A stretch of DNA of 43,410 bases from the NCBI GenBank assembly GCA_027486415.1, contig JAIXPC010000011.1, positions 1 to 43,410 of the forward strand. Reading direction: 5' to 3'. Below are positions 1 to 8,256 of this stretch, one piece after another. Both the position numbers and the translations under genes were made by a program. The notes under the pieces were generated by a model. The model had not been told where the DNA came from. It did not search any database and saw only the letters and a program-made list of their open reading frames with translations. This DNA is from Sphingomonadales bacterium. Its GTDB lineage: Bacteria > Pseudomonadota > Alphaproteobacteria > Sphingomonadales > Sphingomonadaceae. Positions within the stretch are counted from its first letter, which is position 1, and every line of letters starts with the position of its first letter.

Positions 1-864
1 ACCCAGGCCGACGTCGAGGTGCAGGATTGCTACCACGACAAATATGGCAGCGTGTTCAAGCCGACCGAAGTCAAGATGATGCTGACGTCGTTCTCCAACA
101 TGGAAACGATCCACATCGCGGCCTATTCGCACCTGCTCGACACGATCGGCATGCCCGAAAGCGAATATAGCGCCTTCCTCAACTACAAGGAAATGCGCGA
201 CAAGCATGATTACATGAACACCTTCGGCGTGAGCAGCAACGAGGATATCGCCAAGACACTGGCGATGTTCGGCGGCTTCACCGAAGGCCTGCAGCTGTTC
301 GCCTCGTTCGCCATGCTGATGAACTTCCCGCGCTTCAACAAGATGAAGGGCATGGGCCAGATCGTCAGCTGGTCGGTGCGCGATGAATCGCTGCACTGCG
401 AAGGCATCGTGAAGCTGTTCCACGCCTTCTGCGCCGAAACCGGCGTCCTCACCAGCCGCATCCGCGACGACATCGCCGACGTGTGCCAGCGCACCGTGCG
501 CCTGGAAGACGCGTTCATCGATCTGGCCTTCGAACAGGGCCCGGTCGCCGGCATGACGCCCAAGGATATCAAGCGCTACGTCCGCTACATCGCCGACTGG
601 CGCCTGAAACAGCTCGGCCTCGCCCCGATCTACATGATCGAGGAACACCCGCTGCCGTGGCTGACCCCGCTCTTGAACGGTGTCGAACACGCCAACTTCT
701 TCGAAGCCCGCGCCACCGAATATTCCAAGGCCGCCACCAAGGGCGACTGGAAGGACGTGTGGAGCGCCTTCGACGCCCGCAAGGCCGCCAAGCTGGCCAG
801 CGAAGCCCAGCCTGCCAACGGCGACGACGCCCAGGGCGGTCTGCTGGGAGTGGCTGCGGAGTAA
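1..864 (+). CDS. nrdB: Ribonucleoside-diphosphate reductase, beta subunit (class Ia), 3' part
   Basis: The gene enters from the left edge, so its start lies outside the window and 287 codons are visible. NrdB holds the di-iron centre and tyrosyl radical that drives reduction of ribonucleotides to deoxyribonucleotides by NrdA. Visible family landmarks are the ligand motif ETIH followed by the Tyr of AAYSH (the radical Tyr position), the Glu in EGLQLFASF, and the Glu/His pair in RDESLHCEG. The Tyr and ligands seen here are intact, so this is a normal tyrosyl-radical enzyme rather than a Mn or Tyr-less variant. The tail after about residue 265 is Ala-rich and variable. A strong terminator follows at 961. 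nrdA is presumably upstream, outside the window. Confidence 0.95.
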   Translation, partial: TQADVEVQDCYHDKYGSVFKPTEVKMMLTSFSNMETIHIAAYSHLLDTIGMPESEYSAFLNYKEMRDKHDYMNTFGVSSNEDIAKTLAMFGGFTEGLQLFASFAMLMNFPRFNKMKGMGQIVSWSVRDESLHCEGIVKLFHAFCAETGVLTSRIRDDIADVCQRTVRLEDAFIDLAFEQGPVAGMTPKDIKRYVRYIADWRLKQLGLAPIYMIEEHPLPWLTPLLNGVEHANFFEARATEYSKAATKGDWKDVWSAFDARKAAKLASEAQPANGDDAQGGLLGVAAE

Positions 865-960
865 CAGGCAGCCTCCGGCGGGCAGGGACGCAATCCCTGC
901 ACCCGTTCGTTTTCGGGCGGTGCCTTGGCCGGGGATCTGGTCCAGTTGGATTGGCATGAT

Positions 961-989
961 GGCCTGTCGCCTTTGGCGGCAGGCCTTTT
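961..989 (+). terminator. Rho-independent terminator after nrdB
   Basis: An 11-bp stem (ggcctgtcgcc pairing with ggcggcaggcc, one G-U pair) with a 3-base loop is followed directly by four T. It lies 97 bases after the nrdB stop codon on the same strand. Confidence 0.75.
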
Positions 990-1033
990 GCTTTGATTTC
1001 CCCGTCAGGCCTCTGCGGCGAAGGTCAGGCGGG

Positions 1034-1054
1034 GCCCCGGACCGCGTCCGGGGC
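1034..1054. repeat. Short perfect palindrome (REP-like)
   Basis: gccccgga and tccggggc form a perfect 8-bp stem around ccgcg. Palindromes of this general sequence are common between genes in GC-rich alphaproteobacteria. No T-run follows, so it is not a terminator. Confidence 0.45.
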
Positions 1055-1180
1055 GACGTCCAGCGTAATGGGCGACCCAAACAAACGGGTGCAGGGACTG
1101 CGTCCTGCCCGCCGGAGGGCCCTGCCTTCAGCTTCCTGCGTTAACGAAGGCAAATTCCTTTTTGATGCCTGTTTGTCCCA

Positions 1181-1858
1181 TCATGTGAGTTTGCGCCCGA
1201 CCCACACCACGCGGCCGATGATGGTGATGGCGGCGGGGTCGCAATCGGGCCAGCTGGGGTAGGCATCGTTGTCGGATGTGATGGTGATGCGGCGGGTGGC
1301 CGGGTTGGGGGAGAGGCGTTTGACGAGCAGCACGTCGTCGAGGCGGAGCACGTAGATGCCGTCGCGCAGGCGGCCGGGGTCGGCGGTGTCGATCAGGATC
1401 TGATCGCCATCGGCCAGGGTGGGCAGCATCGAATCGCCTTCCACGGTCAGGATGGCGAGTGCATCGGCCGGGCTGTTGGCGATGTCGCGCACGAAGCCGG
1501 CCTGGAAGGCGATGCTGGCCGAGGGTGTTTCCGAATCGGCGAGGGCGCCTGGCCCGGCGGAGGCGCGCACCTGGTATTGCGGGATCAGCACATAATCATC
1601 GGCGGCGCGGGCGAGGCCGGGGCGGGAGAGGGTGATGCGGTCATCGGGTGGTGGCCCGCCGAGCAGATGTTCGGCGATGCCGAAGTGGCCGGCGAGGATG
1701 CGCCGGTCGCTTTCCGACAGGCGTCGCGGCACACCGCGCTTGATGAACTGCTGGATGTAACTGGCGTTGCGCCCAAGCCGCCGTGACAGCGAGGCATAAT
1801 CCTCACCGCGAGAGGCGATCAGCGCGTCCAGCCGTGCCCGGATGGCGGTGCTGTCCAT
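1181..1858 (-). CDS. S24 (LexA-like) peptidase-type transcriptional repressor with XRE-like helix-turn-helix
   Basis: The 225-residue protein has an N-terminal helix-turn-helix (about residues 5-60; ASLSRRLGRNASYIQQFIKR resembles an XRE recognition unit). Its C-terminal S24 domain carries the Ser-Lys dyad: Ser143 in EGDSMLPTL and Lys180 in DVLLVKRL. Such proteins bind operators, and some inactivate themselves by cleavage when RecA is activated. I do not see a clear Ala-Gly cleavage site in the linker, so self-cleavage is uncertain. It is divergent from two small genes at 2013 and 2224, with a palindrome in the shared intergenic region that is a candidate operator. It is too unlike LexA at the N-terminus to be LexA itself. 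No phage genes are nearby. Confidence 0.85.
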   Translation of the reverse strand: MDSTAIRARLDALIASRGEDYASLSRRLGRNASYIQQFIKRGVPRRLSESDRRILAGHFGIAEHLLGGPPPDDRITLSRPGLARAADDYVLIPQYQVRASAGPGALADSETPSASIAFQAGFVRDIANSPADALAILTVEGDSMLPTLADGDQILIDTADPGRLRDGIYVLRLDDVLLVKRLSPNPATRRITITSDNDAYPSWPDCDPAAITIIGRVVWVGRKLT

Positions 1859-1911
1859 AATGACGGGCCTCCCTTCCTGGCCCGCCGACGAGCCTATAAC
1901 AGTAGTTTTTT

Positions 1912-1927
1912 TCCTAGACTAGTAGGA
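1912..1927. promoter_or_regulatory. Candidate operator between the S24 repressor gene and the divergent small genes
   Basis: TCCTA-N6-TAGGA forms a 5-bp inverted repeat inside an unusually AT-rich patch (about 1900-1935). It sits about 55 bases upstream of the repressor start. On the minus strand a TATAGG -10-like hexamer lies just downstream, so a bound repressor would overlap that promoter. The assignment rests on position and symmetry only. Confidence 0.35.
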
Positions 1928-2012
1928 TTTTAACCGGAATAAACCTGTGTATCAGCCGAATCGCGAGGGAAAAGGCTGATAACGTGTCCATAAAGAACCG
2001 GGAGTGAACGGC

Positions 2013-2240
2013 ATGAGCCTGTTGCCTGTCGTTGAACGCCATCTGCGCGTTCACAGAGTACCGCCCTCGCGCTTTGGCCGGCTGGTCGCCGGCGATCCGC
2101 GATTCGTTTTCGATCTTCGGCGCGGCCGCGAACCGCGCCAGGCCACCAGGGATCGGGTGCTGGCCCACATCGCCCGCACCGAATCCCAGGCGCGCCTTGC
2201 CAACAGCCGGATGGAGGGTCCCCATGCGACCGCATTGTGA
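2013..2240 (+). CDS. Small conserved hypothetical protein, possible DNA-binding fold
   Basis: Starting at the ATG at 2013 gives 75 residues; an in-frame GTG at 2004 would add three. The central part (FGRLVAGDPRFVFDLRRGRE) looks like short proteins I recall from sphingomonads. Its pattern of short helices with a basic RRGREPR turn resembles a lambda-repressor-like helix-turn-helix, but I cannot prove a DNA-binding role. It is divergent from the S24 repressor and overlaps the next gene by 17 bases, so the two are probably co-transcribed and translationally coupled. The overlap, the strong arginine content and the fixed neighbourhood favour a real gene. Confidence 0.6.
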   Translation: MSLLPVVERHLRVHRVPPSRFGRLVAGDPRFVFDLRRGREPRQATRDRVLAHIARTESQARLANSRMEGPHATAL

Positions 2241-2547
2241 TCGTGCCCAGGCCGCCATCCTGCGCGCCGTGTCGGCCATTGCCGCGCCGCTGGGCGCCCG
2301 CCTTGTCATCGAGGAGCTGCGCGCCCGCGACTGGGCCAGCCTGACGCTGACCGGCATGCGCCACGAACTTGATGTCAGGCTGGACGGGGCAGGGGCGGCC
2401 GCCGCGCTGGCGGCACTGTCGGCACGCCTGCCCACTGAAGCCATCGCCATTTCGGGCCAGATCCTCGCCGAGATCGTCGTCGAGCCCGGCACCGCCGATG
2501 ATGATGGCATCGCCATGACCCTGTGTGCCTTGGTGATCAACGACTGA
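2224..2547 (+). CDS. Hypothetical protein of 107 residues
   Basis: The gene starts at the ATG inside the last codons of the preceding small gene (17-base overlap, different frame). It encodes a soluble protein with no signal peptide, membrane segment or metal motif. The composition is Ala/Leu-rich with alternating charged residues, as in a small alpha/beta domain: an N-terminal helix (AQAAILRAVSAIAAPLGA), a strand-like stretch (SLTLTGMRHELDVRLDG), another Ala-rich helix, then the strand ILAEIVVEPG and an acidic loop TADDDG. I do not recognise the family. Its pairing with the previous gene, next to an S24 repressor, suggests a shared regulatory or stress role, but nothing in the sequence specifies it. 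Confidence 0.6.
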   Translation: MRPHCDRAQAAILRAVSAIAAPLGARLVIEELRARDWASLTLTGMRHELDVRLDGAGAAAALAALSARLPTEAIAISGQILAEIVVEPGTADDDGIAMTLCALVIND

Positions 2548-2742
2548 TCGCCATGTCTGCCATCTTGCCCAGGCGTCCGGGGGGAGCGCTGGGCACGGTG
2601 GCCGGTTGCCGCACAAGCTGAGTGCGGCTCAATTACCCGCTTGTCATCCCTGCCGCCCGCAGGCACAATCTGAGCCACAATCAAATCTGCCCCGACACGG
2701 CCCGGCGATCAGCGTGATCTCCCCAGCCGGTGCGGTGGCAGC

Positions 2743-2774
2743 GGCCAATCTGGGGCCAATCTGGGGCCAATCGG
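2743..2774. repeat. Three tandem 11-bp repeats before the efflux adaptor gene
   Basis: The unit ggccaatctgg occurs three times head to tail, the third copy lacking the t. It lies in the 240-base gap between 2547 and 2788, just upstream of the RND adaptor. An 11-bp period places the copies on one DNA face, so it could be a regulator site, or simply slippage. Confidence 0.5.
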
Positions 2775-2856
2775 GGCGAGCGGGCGCATGACGAGATCGA
2801 ACCGGGCGGCACGGCTGCCTTTACTCCCTTTCTGCGATGATGTGCGCCGGCACCTG

Positions 2857-3930
2857 ATGGGTGGCCGGCTTTTGGCGTGTTCGGCGCTGGCCCTTCTTGC
2901 TGCCTGTGGTGACAGCGCCGCGCCGCCGCCCGCCATCCCGCCGGCCCAGCCGGTGCGCGTGGTGACGGCCGCGCCGGCCAGCGCCACCACCGAACTCGCC
3001 ATTGCCGGCACCGTGCGCCTGAAGCGCGAAACGCCGCTCGCCTTCAATTCGCCCGGCCGCATTGCCAGCATCAGCGTGCGCGAGGGCGATGCCGTCGCTG
3101 CCGGGCAGGTGCTGGCCCGGCTCGACACCACGTCGCTGGGCGCGGCGCAAGGATCGGCGGTCGCCGAAGTCACCCGCGCCGAAGCCGAGGTGAAGCGCAC
3201 CGAGGCATTGTTTGCCAAGGGCTGGGTGACGGCGCCGCGCGTCGAGCAGGCGCGCGCCACGCTGGCCGCCGCCCAGGCCCGGATGCGCGCCACCGGTTTC
3301 GATCTGGCGCTGGCGGTGCTGCGTGCGCCCACGTCCGGCGTCGTGCTCGCCCGCCCGGCCGAACCCGGCCAGATCGCCCAGCCCGGCCAGACCATCCTCA
3401 CCATCGGCGAACGCGGCCAGGGCTTTGTGCTGCGCCTGCCAATGGCCGATCGCGACGTGGCACGGGTGCGCCCCGGCCAGGTGGCGCGGGTCACCATCCC
3501 GGCGCTGGGCGGGCAGGAACTGGTGGGCCAGGTCAGCGAGGTCGGCGCGCGCGGCGACGATGGCACCGGCACCTTCCGGGTGGAGGTGCGCCTGCCAGCC
3601 GATGCACGGCTGGCATCGGGCCAGATCGGCAACGCCCGCCTGCAACTGGGCGCAGCGCAGCCCGGCGCGCCCATCGCCGTGCCGGCCACCGCGGTGTTTT
3701 CGGCGCGCGCCGATGAAGGCTTTGTCTATGTTCTGGAGCCGACCACCCGGCGCGTGCGCCAGCGGCTGGTGGCGCTGGGGGCGGTGGGCAGCAGCGGCGT
3801 GGTTGTCACCGCCGGCCTGAAGGCGGGGGAGCAGGTGGTGACCACCGGCGTTGACCGGCTGCGCGACGGGCAGGTGGTGGAATTGGCCCAAGGTCCGGCC
3901 CAGGGTCAGGCCCAAGGTCCGGCGAAGTGA
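2857..3930 (+). CDS. RND efflux periplasmic adaptor subunit (membrane fusion lipoprotein)
   Basis: This is the periplasmic linker between an inner-membrane RND pump and an outer-membrane channel. From the ATG at 2857 the protein has 357 residues and starts with a lipoprotein signal (LLACSALALLAAC, lipobox Cys at residue 18). An in-frame ATG at 2788 would add 23 residues and give an unusually long n-region, so the shorter form is preferred. Next come a biotinyl-lipoyl-like hairpin half (SPGRIASISVREGDAVAAG), a short coiled-coil segment, the second lipoyl half (LRAPTSGVVLARPAEPGQ) and beta-barrel and membrane-proximal domains. The C-terminus is a low-complexity repeat (AQGPAQGQAQGPAK). The stop overlaps the pump gene start (GTGA), so the two are one operon. 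No outer-membrane factor gene is adjacent. Substrate unknown. Confidence 0.9.
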   Translation: MGGRLLACSALALLAACGDSAAPPPAIPPAQPVRVVTAAPASATTELAIAGTVRLKRETPLAFNSPGRIASISVREGDAVAAGQVLARLDTTSLGAAQGSAVAEVTRAEAEVKRTEALFAKGWVTAPRVEQARATLAAAQARMRATGFDLALAVLRAPTSGVVLARPAEPGQIAQPGQTILTIGERGQGFVLRLPMADRDVARVRPGQVARVTIPALGGQELVGQVSEVGARGDDGTGTFRVEVRLPADARLASGQIGNARLQLGAAQPGAPIAVPATAVFSARADEGFVYVLEPTTRRVRQRLVALGAVGSSGVVVTAGLKAGEQVVTTGVDRLRDGQVVELAQGPAQGQAQGPAK

Positions 3931-6900
3931 CCGGCATCATCCGCTTTGCCATCCTGCGCTGGCAGATCACTTTGGTGATCTTCCTGGCGCTGGCGGCGCT
4001 GGGGCTTTCGGCGTTCTTCACCATTCCGCGATCAGTTGATCCGCATTTCCCGTCGCCGTTCATCAGCGTGATCGCCACCGTGCCGGGCGCCGAGCCGGCC
4101 GACATGGAAACCACCATCGCCAAGCCGATCGAGGACGTGATCCAGGGCCTGGACGGCATCGTGAAGGTGGAATCGCGATCGACCGATTCCACCGCCATCA
4201 TCACCGGGGAATTCAGCTGGGATGGTGATCCGGAGAAGAATTACGACGAGATCGTGCGCGAGGTGAACGCCATCCGGCAGACCCTGCCCAGCGCGCTGAC
4301 CCGGCTGGAATTCCAGAAATCGCGCACCACCGAAGCCGCCGTGCTGCAGTTCGCGCTGGTATCGGACACCGCCAGCTATCGCCGGCTGGAGAAGCTGGCC
4401 AAGGACTTGCGCGAGCGGCTGATCCGCGTGCCCGGTGTGCGATCGGCACGGGTGTTCGCCTTGCCCGCGCCGGAAATGCGGGTGGCGCTGGATACCGGCC
4501 GCATGGCGCAACTGGGCATTCCGGTCACCGCCGTCACCGATGCCCTGCGCGGCGGTGGCCAGGATCTGCCGCCGGGGGCCGTGCAGGTGGGCGAGGCGCG
4601 GCTGAACGTGCAGGCCGGCGGCGCATACAAGACGCTTGACGACGTGGGCGATGAGCCCGTGCGCGCCCGCGATGGCCGGATCGTGCGGGTGAAGGATATC
4701 GCCAGTGTGGGCTGGGCTTACGAGGAACAGCCGCATTTCGCCCGTTACAACGGTAAGCGGGCGGTGTGGGTGACGATGACCCAGAAGGATGGGCTCAACG
4801 TGCTCGACATCCGCAACGGCGCGGTGGCTGCGGCGGACGAATATCGCAAGCTGCTGCCACCCGATGTGCAATTGCATGTGGCCTTTGACCAGAGCGACGA
4901 CATCGCCCGCAAGCTGGGGCAACTGGGCCGCGATTTCGGCATCGCGCTGGGCCTGGTGCTGATCACGCTGCTGCCGCTGGGCTGGCGCGCGAGCATCGTG
5001 GTGATGGTATCGGTGCCGCTCAGCCTCGCGATGGGTGTGGCGGTGCTGAGCTGGAGCGGGTTCACGCTCAACCAGCTGGCCATTTCCGGCTTCATCATCG
5101 CGCTGGGCCTGCTGGTGGACGACAGCATCGTGGTGACGGAAAACATCGCCCGCCACCTGCGGATGGGCAAGACCCGCGAACAGGCCGCCATCGAAGGCAC
5201 CACCCAGATCGCCGTTGCGGTGATCGGCTGCACCTTCGTGCTGCTGTTTGCCTTCCTGCCGCTGACCATGCTGCCCGAAGGCGCCGGCAAGTTCACCCGC
5301 AGCCTGCCGGTGGCGGTGCTTGGCACGGTGGCCGCCTCGCTGCTCGTCAGTCTCACCATCGTGCCGTTCCTGGCCAGCCGCATCCTGCCGCGCGAGGAAA
5401 GCGAGCATGGCAACCGCTTCCTGCAGGCGGTCAACAGCGGCATCCACCGTTTCTATCAGCCGGTGCTGCACTGGGGCCTCACGCATCCGTGGCGGGCGAT
5501 GGCGGCGTCCACGCTGCTGATCGTGTCGGGCTTTGGCCTGGTGCCCCTGATCGGCTCCAGCCTGTTTCCGCCGGCCGAAACCCCCTATTTCACCGTGCAG
5601 GTAACGGCCAGCGAAGGCACCGCCATTCCCGCCACCACCCGCGCCGTTCTGGCGGTGGAGGAAGCGTTGAAAGGCGAACCGAACGTGACCGGCATCGCCA
5701 GCAACATCGGCCGCGCCAATCCGCGCATCTTTTACAATCAGGTCAACAATGATCAGCGCAGCAACATCGGCGAAGTGCTGGTGACGCTGAAAGCCTGGGA
5801 GAAGCCCGGCAGCCCGGAGATGGTGGAGCGGCTGCGCGCCAGGCTGGCGACGATCCCCGATGCCCAGTACGTGGTGAAGATCTTCCAGAACGGCCCGCCC
5901 ATCGATGCGCCGATCCAGCTGCGGATCATCGGGCCGGAACTGGACGTGCTGAAACGGCTGGCCGCACAGACGGAAGCCGTGATGCGGACCGTGCCGGGCA
6001 CCCGCGACGTGCGAAACCCGGTGGCGGTCGACACGCCGCGGCTCAACCTTGGGCTGGACGGTAACAAGGCCGCCCTGCTGGGGGTGGCGCCGGGCGCACC
6101 GCGCCGGGTGCTGCGGCTGGCGCTGGCCGGTGAGACGGCCGGGCGGTTCCGCGACGTGGAAGGCGACAGCTACAATGTCGTCGTGCGCCTGCCGCTGGCA
6201 GAGCGGCACGACATCAGCGTGCTCGATGATATCTACCTGCCCGGCAGCCAGGGCGCGGTGCCGCTGCGCGAGATCGCGACGCCGTTCCTCGATTCGGCGC
6301 CGCCGCGCATCAACCGATCCCGCCAGAGCCGGGTGGTCTATGTCGATGCCCAGGTGCAGGAGGGCTATCTGATCGCCAAGGTGAACGATGCGGTGGTGAA
6401 GGCCGTGCAGAGCAAGGTGACATTGCCCGAAGGCTATCGTTTCGAAGTGGGCGGAGAGGCGGAGACGGCAGCGCGCAGCTTTGGCGGCCTCGGGCCCATC
6501 ATCGCCTTGGCCGTGTTCGGCATATTGGCCGTTCTTGTCATCGAATTCGGCCGGTTCCGCGAGACGCTGGTGGTGGCCGGAGTCATTCCCTTGGGCCTGT
6601 TCGGCGGGCTGGTGGCGCTGTTCCTCACCGGCAATTCGCTCAGCTACACCGCCGTCATCGGTTTCGTCGCGCTGATCGGGATCGAGATCAAGAACAGCCT
6701 GCTGCTCGTCGATTTCACCACCCAGTTGCGCGCCGCCGGCCGGCCGCTGCGTGACGCGATCGAAGAGGCGGGGGAAGTGCGCTTCCTCCCCGTGCTGCTC
6801 ACCAGCGTCACCGCCATCGGCGGGCTGCTGCCGCTCGCCCTGTCCGGCTCCGGCCTTTATGGCCCGCTGGCCTGGGTGATCATTGGCGGCCTGGTGTCGT

Positions 6901-7007
6901 CCACGCTGCTCAGCCGTGTCGTCACGCCGGTGATGTATCTGCTGATCGTCCAGAACGCGCCGGTCGATACCCCGGATGACACTTTGCCCATGCAAAGCAG
7001 CGCTTGA
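3927..7007 (+). CDS. RND efflux pump permease subunit (AcrB/MexF-like)
   Basis: The 1026-residue protein is a full-length inner-membrane RND transporter that exchanges protons for substrate export. It has TM1 at about residues 12-32, a large periplasmic loop, a membrane block at about 335-540, a second loop and a final block at about 850-1010. The proton-relay residues of the HAE/AcrB type are present: the Asp pair at 398-399 (GLLVDDSIVV) in TM4 and Lys922 (GIEIKNSLLLVDF) in TM10. The translation start is a GTG overlapping the adaptor stop codon. The periplasmic loops are much less like AcrB than the membrane parts, which fits the large group of uncharacterised RND pumps in sphingomonads. Substrate cannot be told from sequence. 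Confidence 0.95.
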   Translation: MTGIIRFAILRWQITLVIFLALAALGLSAFFTIPRSVDPHFPSPFISVIATVPGAEPADMETTIAKPIEDVIQGLDGIVKVESRSTDSTAIITGEFSWDGDPEKNYDEIVREVNAIRQTLPSALTRLEFQKSRTTEAAVLQFALVSDTASYRRLEKLAKDLRERLIRVPGVRSARVFALPAPEMRVALDTGRMAQLGIPVTAVTDALRGGGQDLPPGAVQVGEARLNVQAGGAYKTLDDVGDEPVRARDGRIVRVKDIASVGWAYEEQPHFARYNGKRAVWVTMTQKDGLNVLDIRNGAVAAADEYRKLLPPDVQLHVAFDQSDDIARKLGQLGRDFGIALGLVLITLLPLGWRASIVVMVSVPLSLAMGVAVLSWSGFTLNQLAISGFIIALGLLVDDSIVVTENIARHLRMGKTREQAAIEGTTQIAVAVIGCTFVLLFAFLPLTMLPEGAGKFTRSLPVAVLGTVAASLLVSLTIVPFLASRILPREESEHGNRFLQAVNSGIHRFYQPVLHWGLTHPWRAMAASTLLIVSGFGLVPLIGSSLFPPAETPYFTVQVTASEGTAIPATTRAVLAVEEALKGEPNVTGIASNIGRANPRIFYNQVNNDQRSNIGEVLVTLKAWEKPGSPEMVERLRARLATIPDAQYVVKIFQNGPPIDAPIQLRIIGPELDVLKRLAAQTEAVMRTVPGTRDVRNPVAVDTPRLNLGLDGNKAALLGVAPGAPRRVLRLALAGETAGRFRDVEGDSYNVVVRLPLAERHDISVLDDIYLPGSQGAVPLREIATPFLDSAPPRINRSRQSRVVYVDAQVQEGYLIAKVNDAVVKAVQSKVTLPEGYRFEVGGEAETAARSFGGLGPIIALAVFGILAVLVIEFGRFRETLVVAGVIPLGLFGGLVALFLTGNSLSYTAVIGFVALIGIEIKNSLLLVDFTTQLRAAGRPLRDAIEEAGEVRFLPVLLTSVTAIGGLLPLALSGSGLYGPLAWVIIGGLVSSTLLSRVVTPVMYLLIVQNAPVDTPDDTLPMQSSA

Positions 7008-7042
7008 TTGCGCCGCGGCACGCGCCGCATTATCGCCAAGCC

Positions 7043-8251
7043 ATGAAACGCACCGCCGGCCAGAACCCCGATATCGTCAAGACATGGCGCCCCGCCACCC
7101 AGATGGTGCGCGGCGGCACCATGCGGACAGAGGTTGGCGAGACGTCCGAAGCCATCTTCATGACCTCCGGCTATTGCTACGACAATGCCGAGGAAGCCGC
7201 CGCCCGCTTCCGCGGCGAACGGCCGGGCATGACCTACAGCCGCCTGCAGAACCCGACCGTGGAGATGCTGGAACGCCGCATCGCCCTGATTGAAGGGGCA
7301 GAGGCTGCCCGCGCCACCGCCAGCGGCATGGCGGCGATGACGGGGATGCTGCTTTCCACCCTGTCGGCCGGCGATCACCTGGTGGCGGGCCGGGCGCTGT
7401 TCGGATCGTGCCGCGTGCTGGTCGATTCGATCCTGCCGAAATTCGGCATCGAAACCACCACGGTCGATGCCCGCGACACCGATGCCTGGGCCAGGGCGCG
7501 CCGGCCCAACACCAAGGCCTTCTTCCTCGAAACGCCGACCAATCCCGGCCTTGATCTGTGCGATATCCGGGCGATTGCCGATATCGCCCACGATGCCGGC
7601 GCGCTGGTGATGGTCGATAACGCCTTTGCCTCGCCCATCGTTCAGCGCCCGCTGGACCATGGCGCCGATATCGTCGCCTACAGCGCCACCAAGCTGATGG
7701 ACGGGCAGGGCCGGGTGCTTGCCGGCGCGGTGGTCGGCAGCGAACAATGGATCAACGACACCTATCTGGCCTTCGCGCGCCACACCGGGCCCAACCTGTC
7801 GCCGTTCAACGCCTGGGTGGTGCTGAAAAGCCTGGAAACGCTCGATCTGCGCGTGCGCCAGCAGTGCGCCAATGCGTTGAAGGTCGCGACGTTCCTCGAA
7901 GGCCGGGTGCCGCGCCTGATGTATCCGGGGCTGAAAAGCCACCCGCAGTTCGAACTCGCCCAGCGCCAGATGGCGGCCGGCGGCACCATCATCGCCATGC
8001 ATCTTGATGGCGGCCGCCGCCAAGCGCAGGCGCTGCTGGATGCGCTGGCCATCATCGACATCAGCAACAACCTGGGTGACAGCCGCAGCCTGATGACCCA
8101 CCCGGCCAGCACCACCCACGCCAGCGTATCCGATGCCGTGCGCGCCGAAATGGGCATCTCCGAAGGCATGCTGCGCCTGTCCATCGGTCTTGAAGATGCC
8201 GATGATCTGGTGGATGATCTGGATCAGGCGCTGAAAGCTGCGGGCCTGTAA
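7043..8251 (+). CDS. metZ: O-succinylhomoserine sulfhydrylase
   Basis: This is a PLP-dependent enzyme of the Cys/Met metabolism family, 402 residues. It makes homocysteine directly from O-succinylhomoserine and sulfide in methionine synthesis. The PLP-binding Lys is Lys217 in YSATKLMDGQGRVLAG; TYSRLQNPT near the N-terminus and MTHPASTTHA near the C-terminus are typical of the family. The GYCYDNAEEAAARF opening and the GRVLAG segment point to MetZ rather than MetB or MetC. The ATG at 7043 is chosen because upstream residues overlap the pump gene and are not conserved in type. The apaG and LysR genes follow with gaps of 5 and 11 bases, so the three probably form one transcript. Confidence 0.9.
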   Translation: MKRTAGQNPDIVKTWRPATQMVRGGTMRTEVGETSEAIFMTSGYCYDNAEEAAARFRGERPGMTYSRLQNPTVEMLERRIALIEGAEAARATASGMAAMTGMLLSTLSAGDHLVAGRALFGSCRVLVDSILPKFGIETTTVDARDTDAWARARRPNTKAFFLETPTNPGLDLCDIRAIADIAHDAGALVMVDNAFASPIVQRPLDHGADIVAYSATKLMDGQGRVLAGAVVGSEQWINDTYLAFARHTGPNLSPFNAWVVLKSLETLDLRVRQQCANALKVATFLEGRVPRLMYPGLKSHPQFELAQRQMAAGGTIIAMHLDGGRRQAQALLDALAIIDISNNLGDSRSLMTHPASTTHASVSDAVRAEMGISEGMLRLSIGLEDADDLVDDLDQALKAAGL

Positions 8252-8256
8252 CCGGC

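Larger units (their letters stand above)
873..1117. repeat. Long inverted repeat flanking the nrdB terminator
   Basis: The left arm (873 to about 914) and right arm (about 1078 to 1117) are reverse complements over roughly 38-40 bases, with about three differences. Each arm reads ctccggcgggcagg, then acgc and a variable stretch, then tccctgcacccgtt. The left arm also contains its own small hairpin (gcaggga/tccctgc). About 160 bases separate the arms and hold the nrdB terminator and a second short palindrome. There is no open reading frame or transposase between them. The arms look like intergenic repeat units rather than ends of an insertion sequence. Confidence 0.6.

Noticed and set aside
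873-1117. Insertion sequence defined by inverted repeats
   Set aside because: No transposase frame between the arms and no flanking target duplication; the interior holds only the nrdB terminator and a palindrome.
1181-1858. LexA itself or a prophage edge
   Set aside because: The N-terminus is not LexA-like and there is no phage structural, integrase or att sequence nearby. It is treated as a stand-alone S24 repressor.
3885-3927. Possible frameshift or extra repeat at the end of the efflux adaptor gene
   Set aside because: The AQGPAQGQAQGP tail is an in-frame low-complexity end that still overlaps the pump start correctly.
4032-6995. Very long open frame (987 codons) on the minus strand opposite the RND pump
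   Set aside because: GC-rich codon bias creates open antisense frames. The translation is rich in His, Arg and Gln with no recognisable family, while the plus strand encodes a complete pump.
7008-7042. SAM or other riboswitch before metZ
   Set aside because: Only 35 bases separate the pump stop from the metZ start, too short for a riboswitch.
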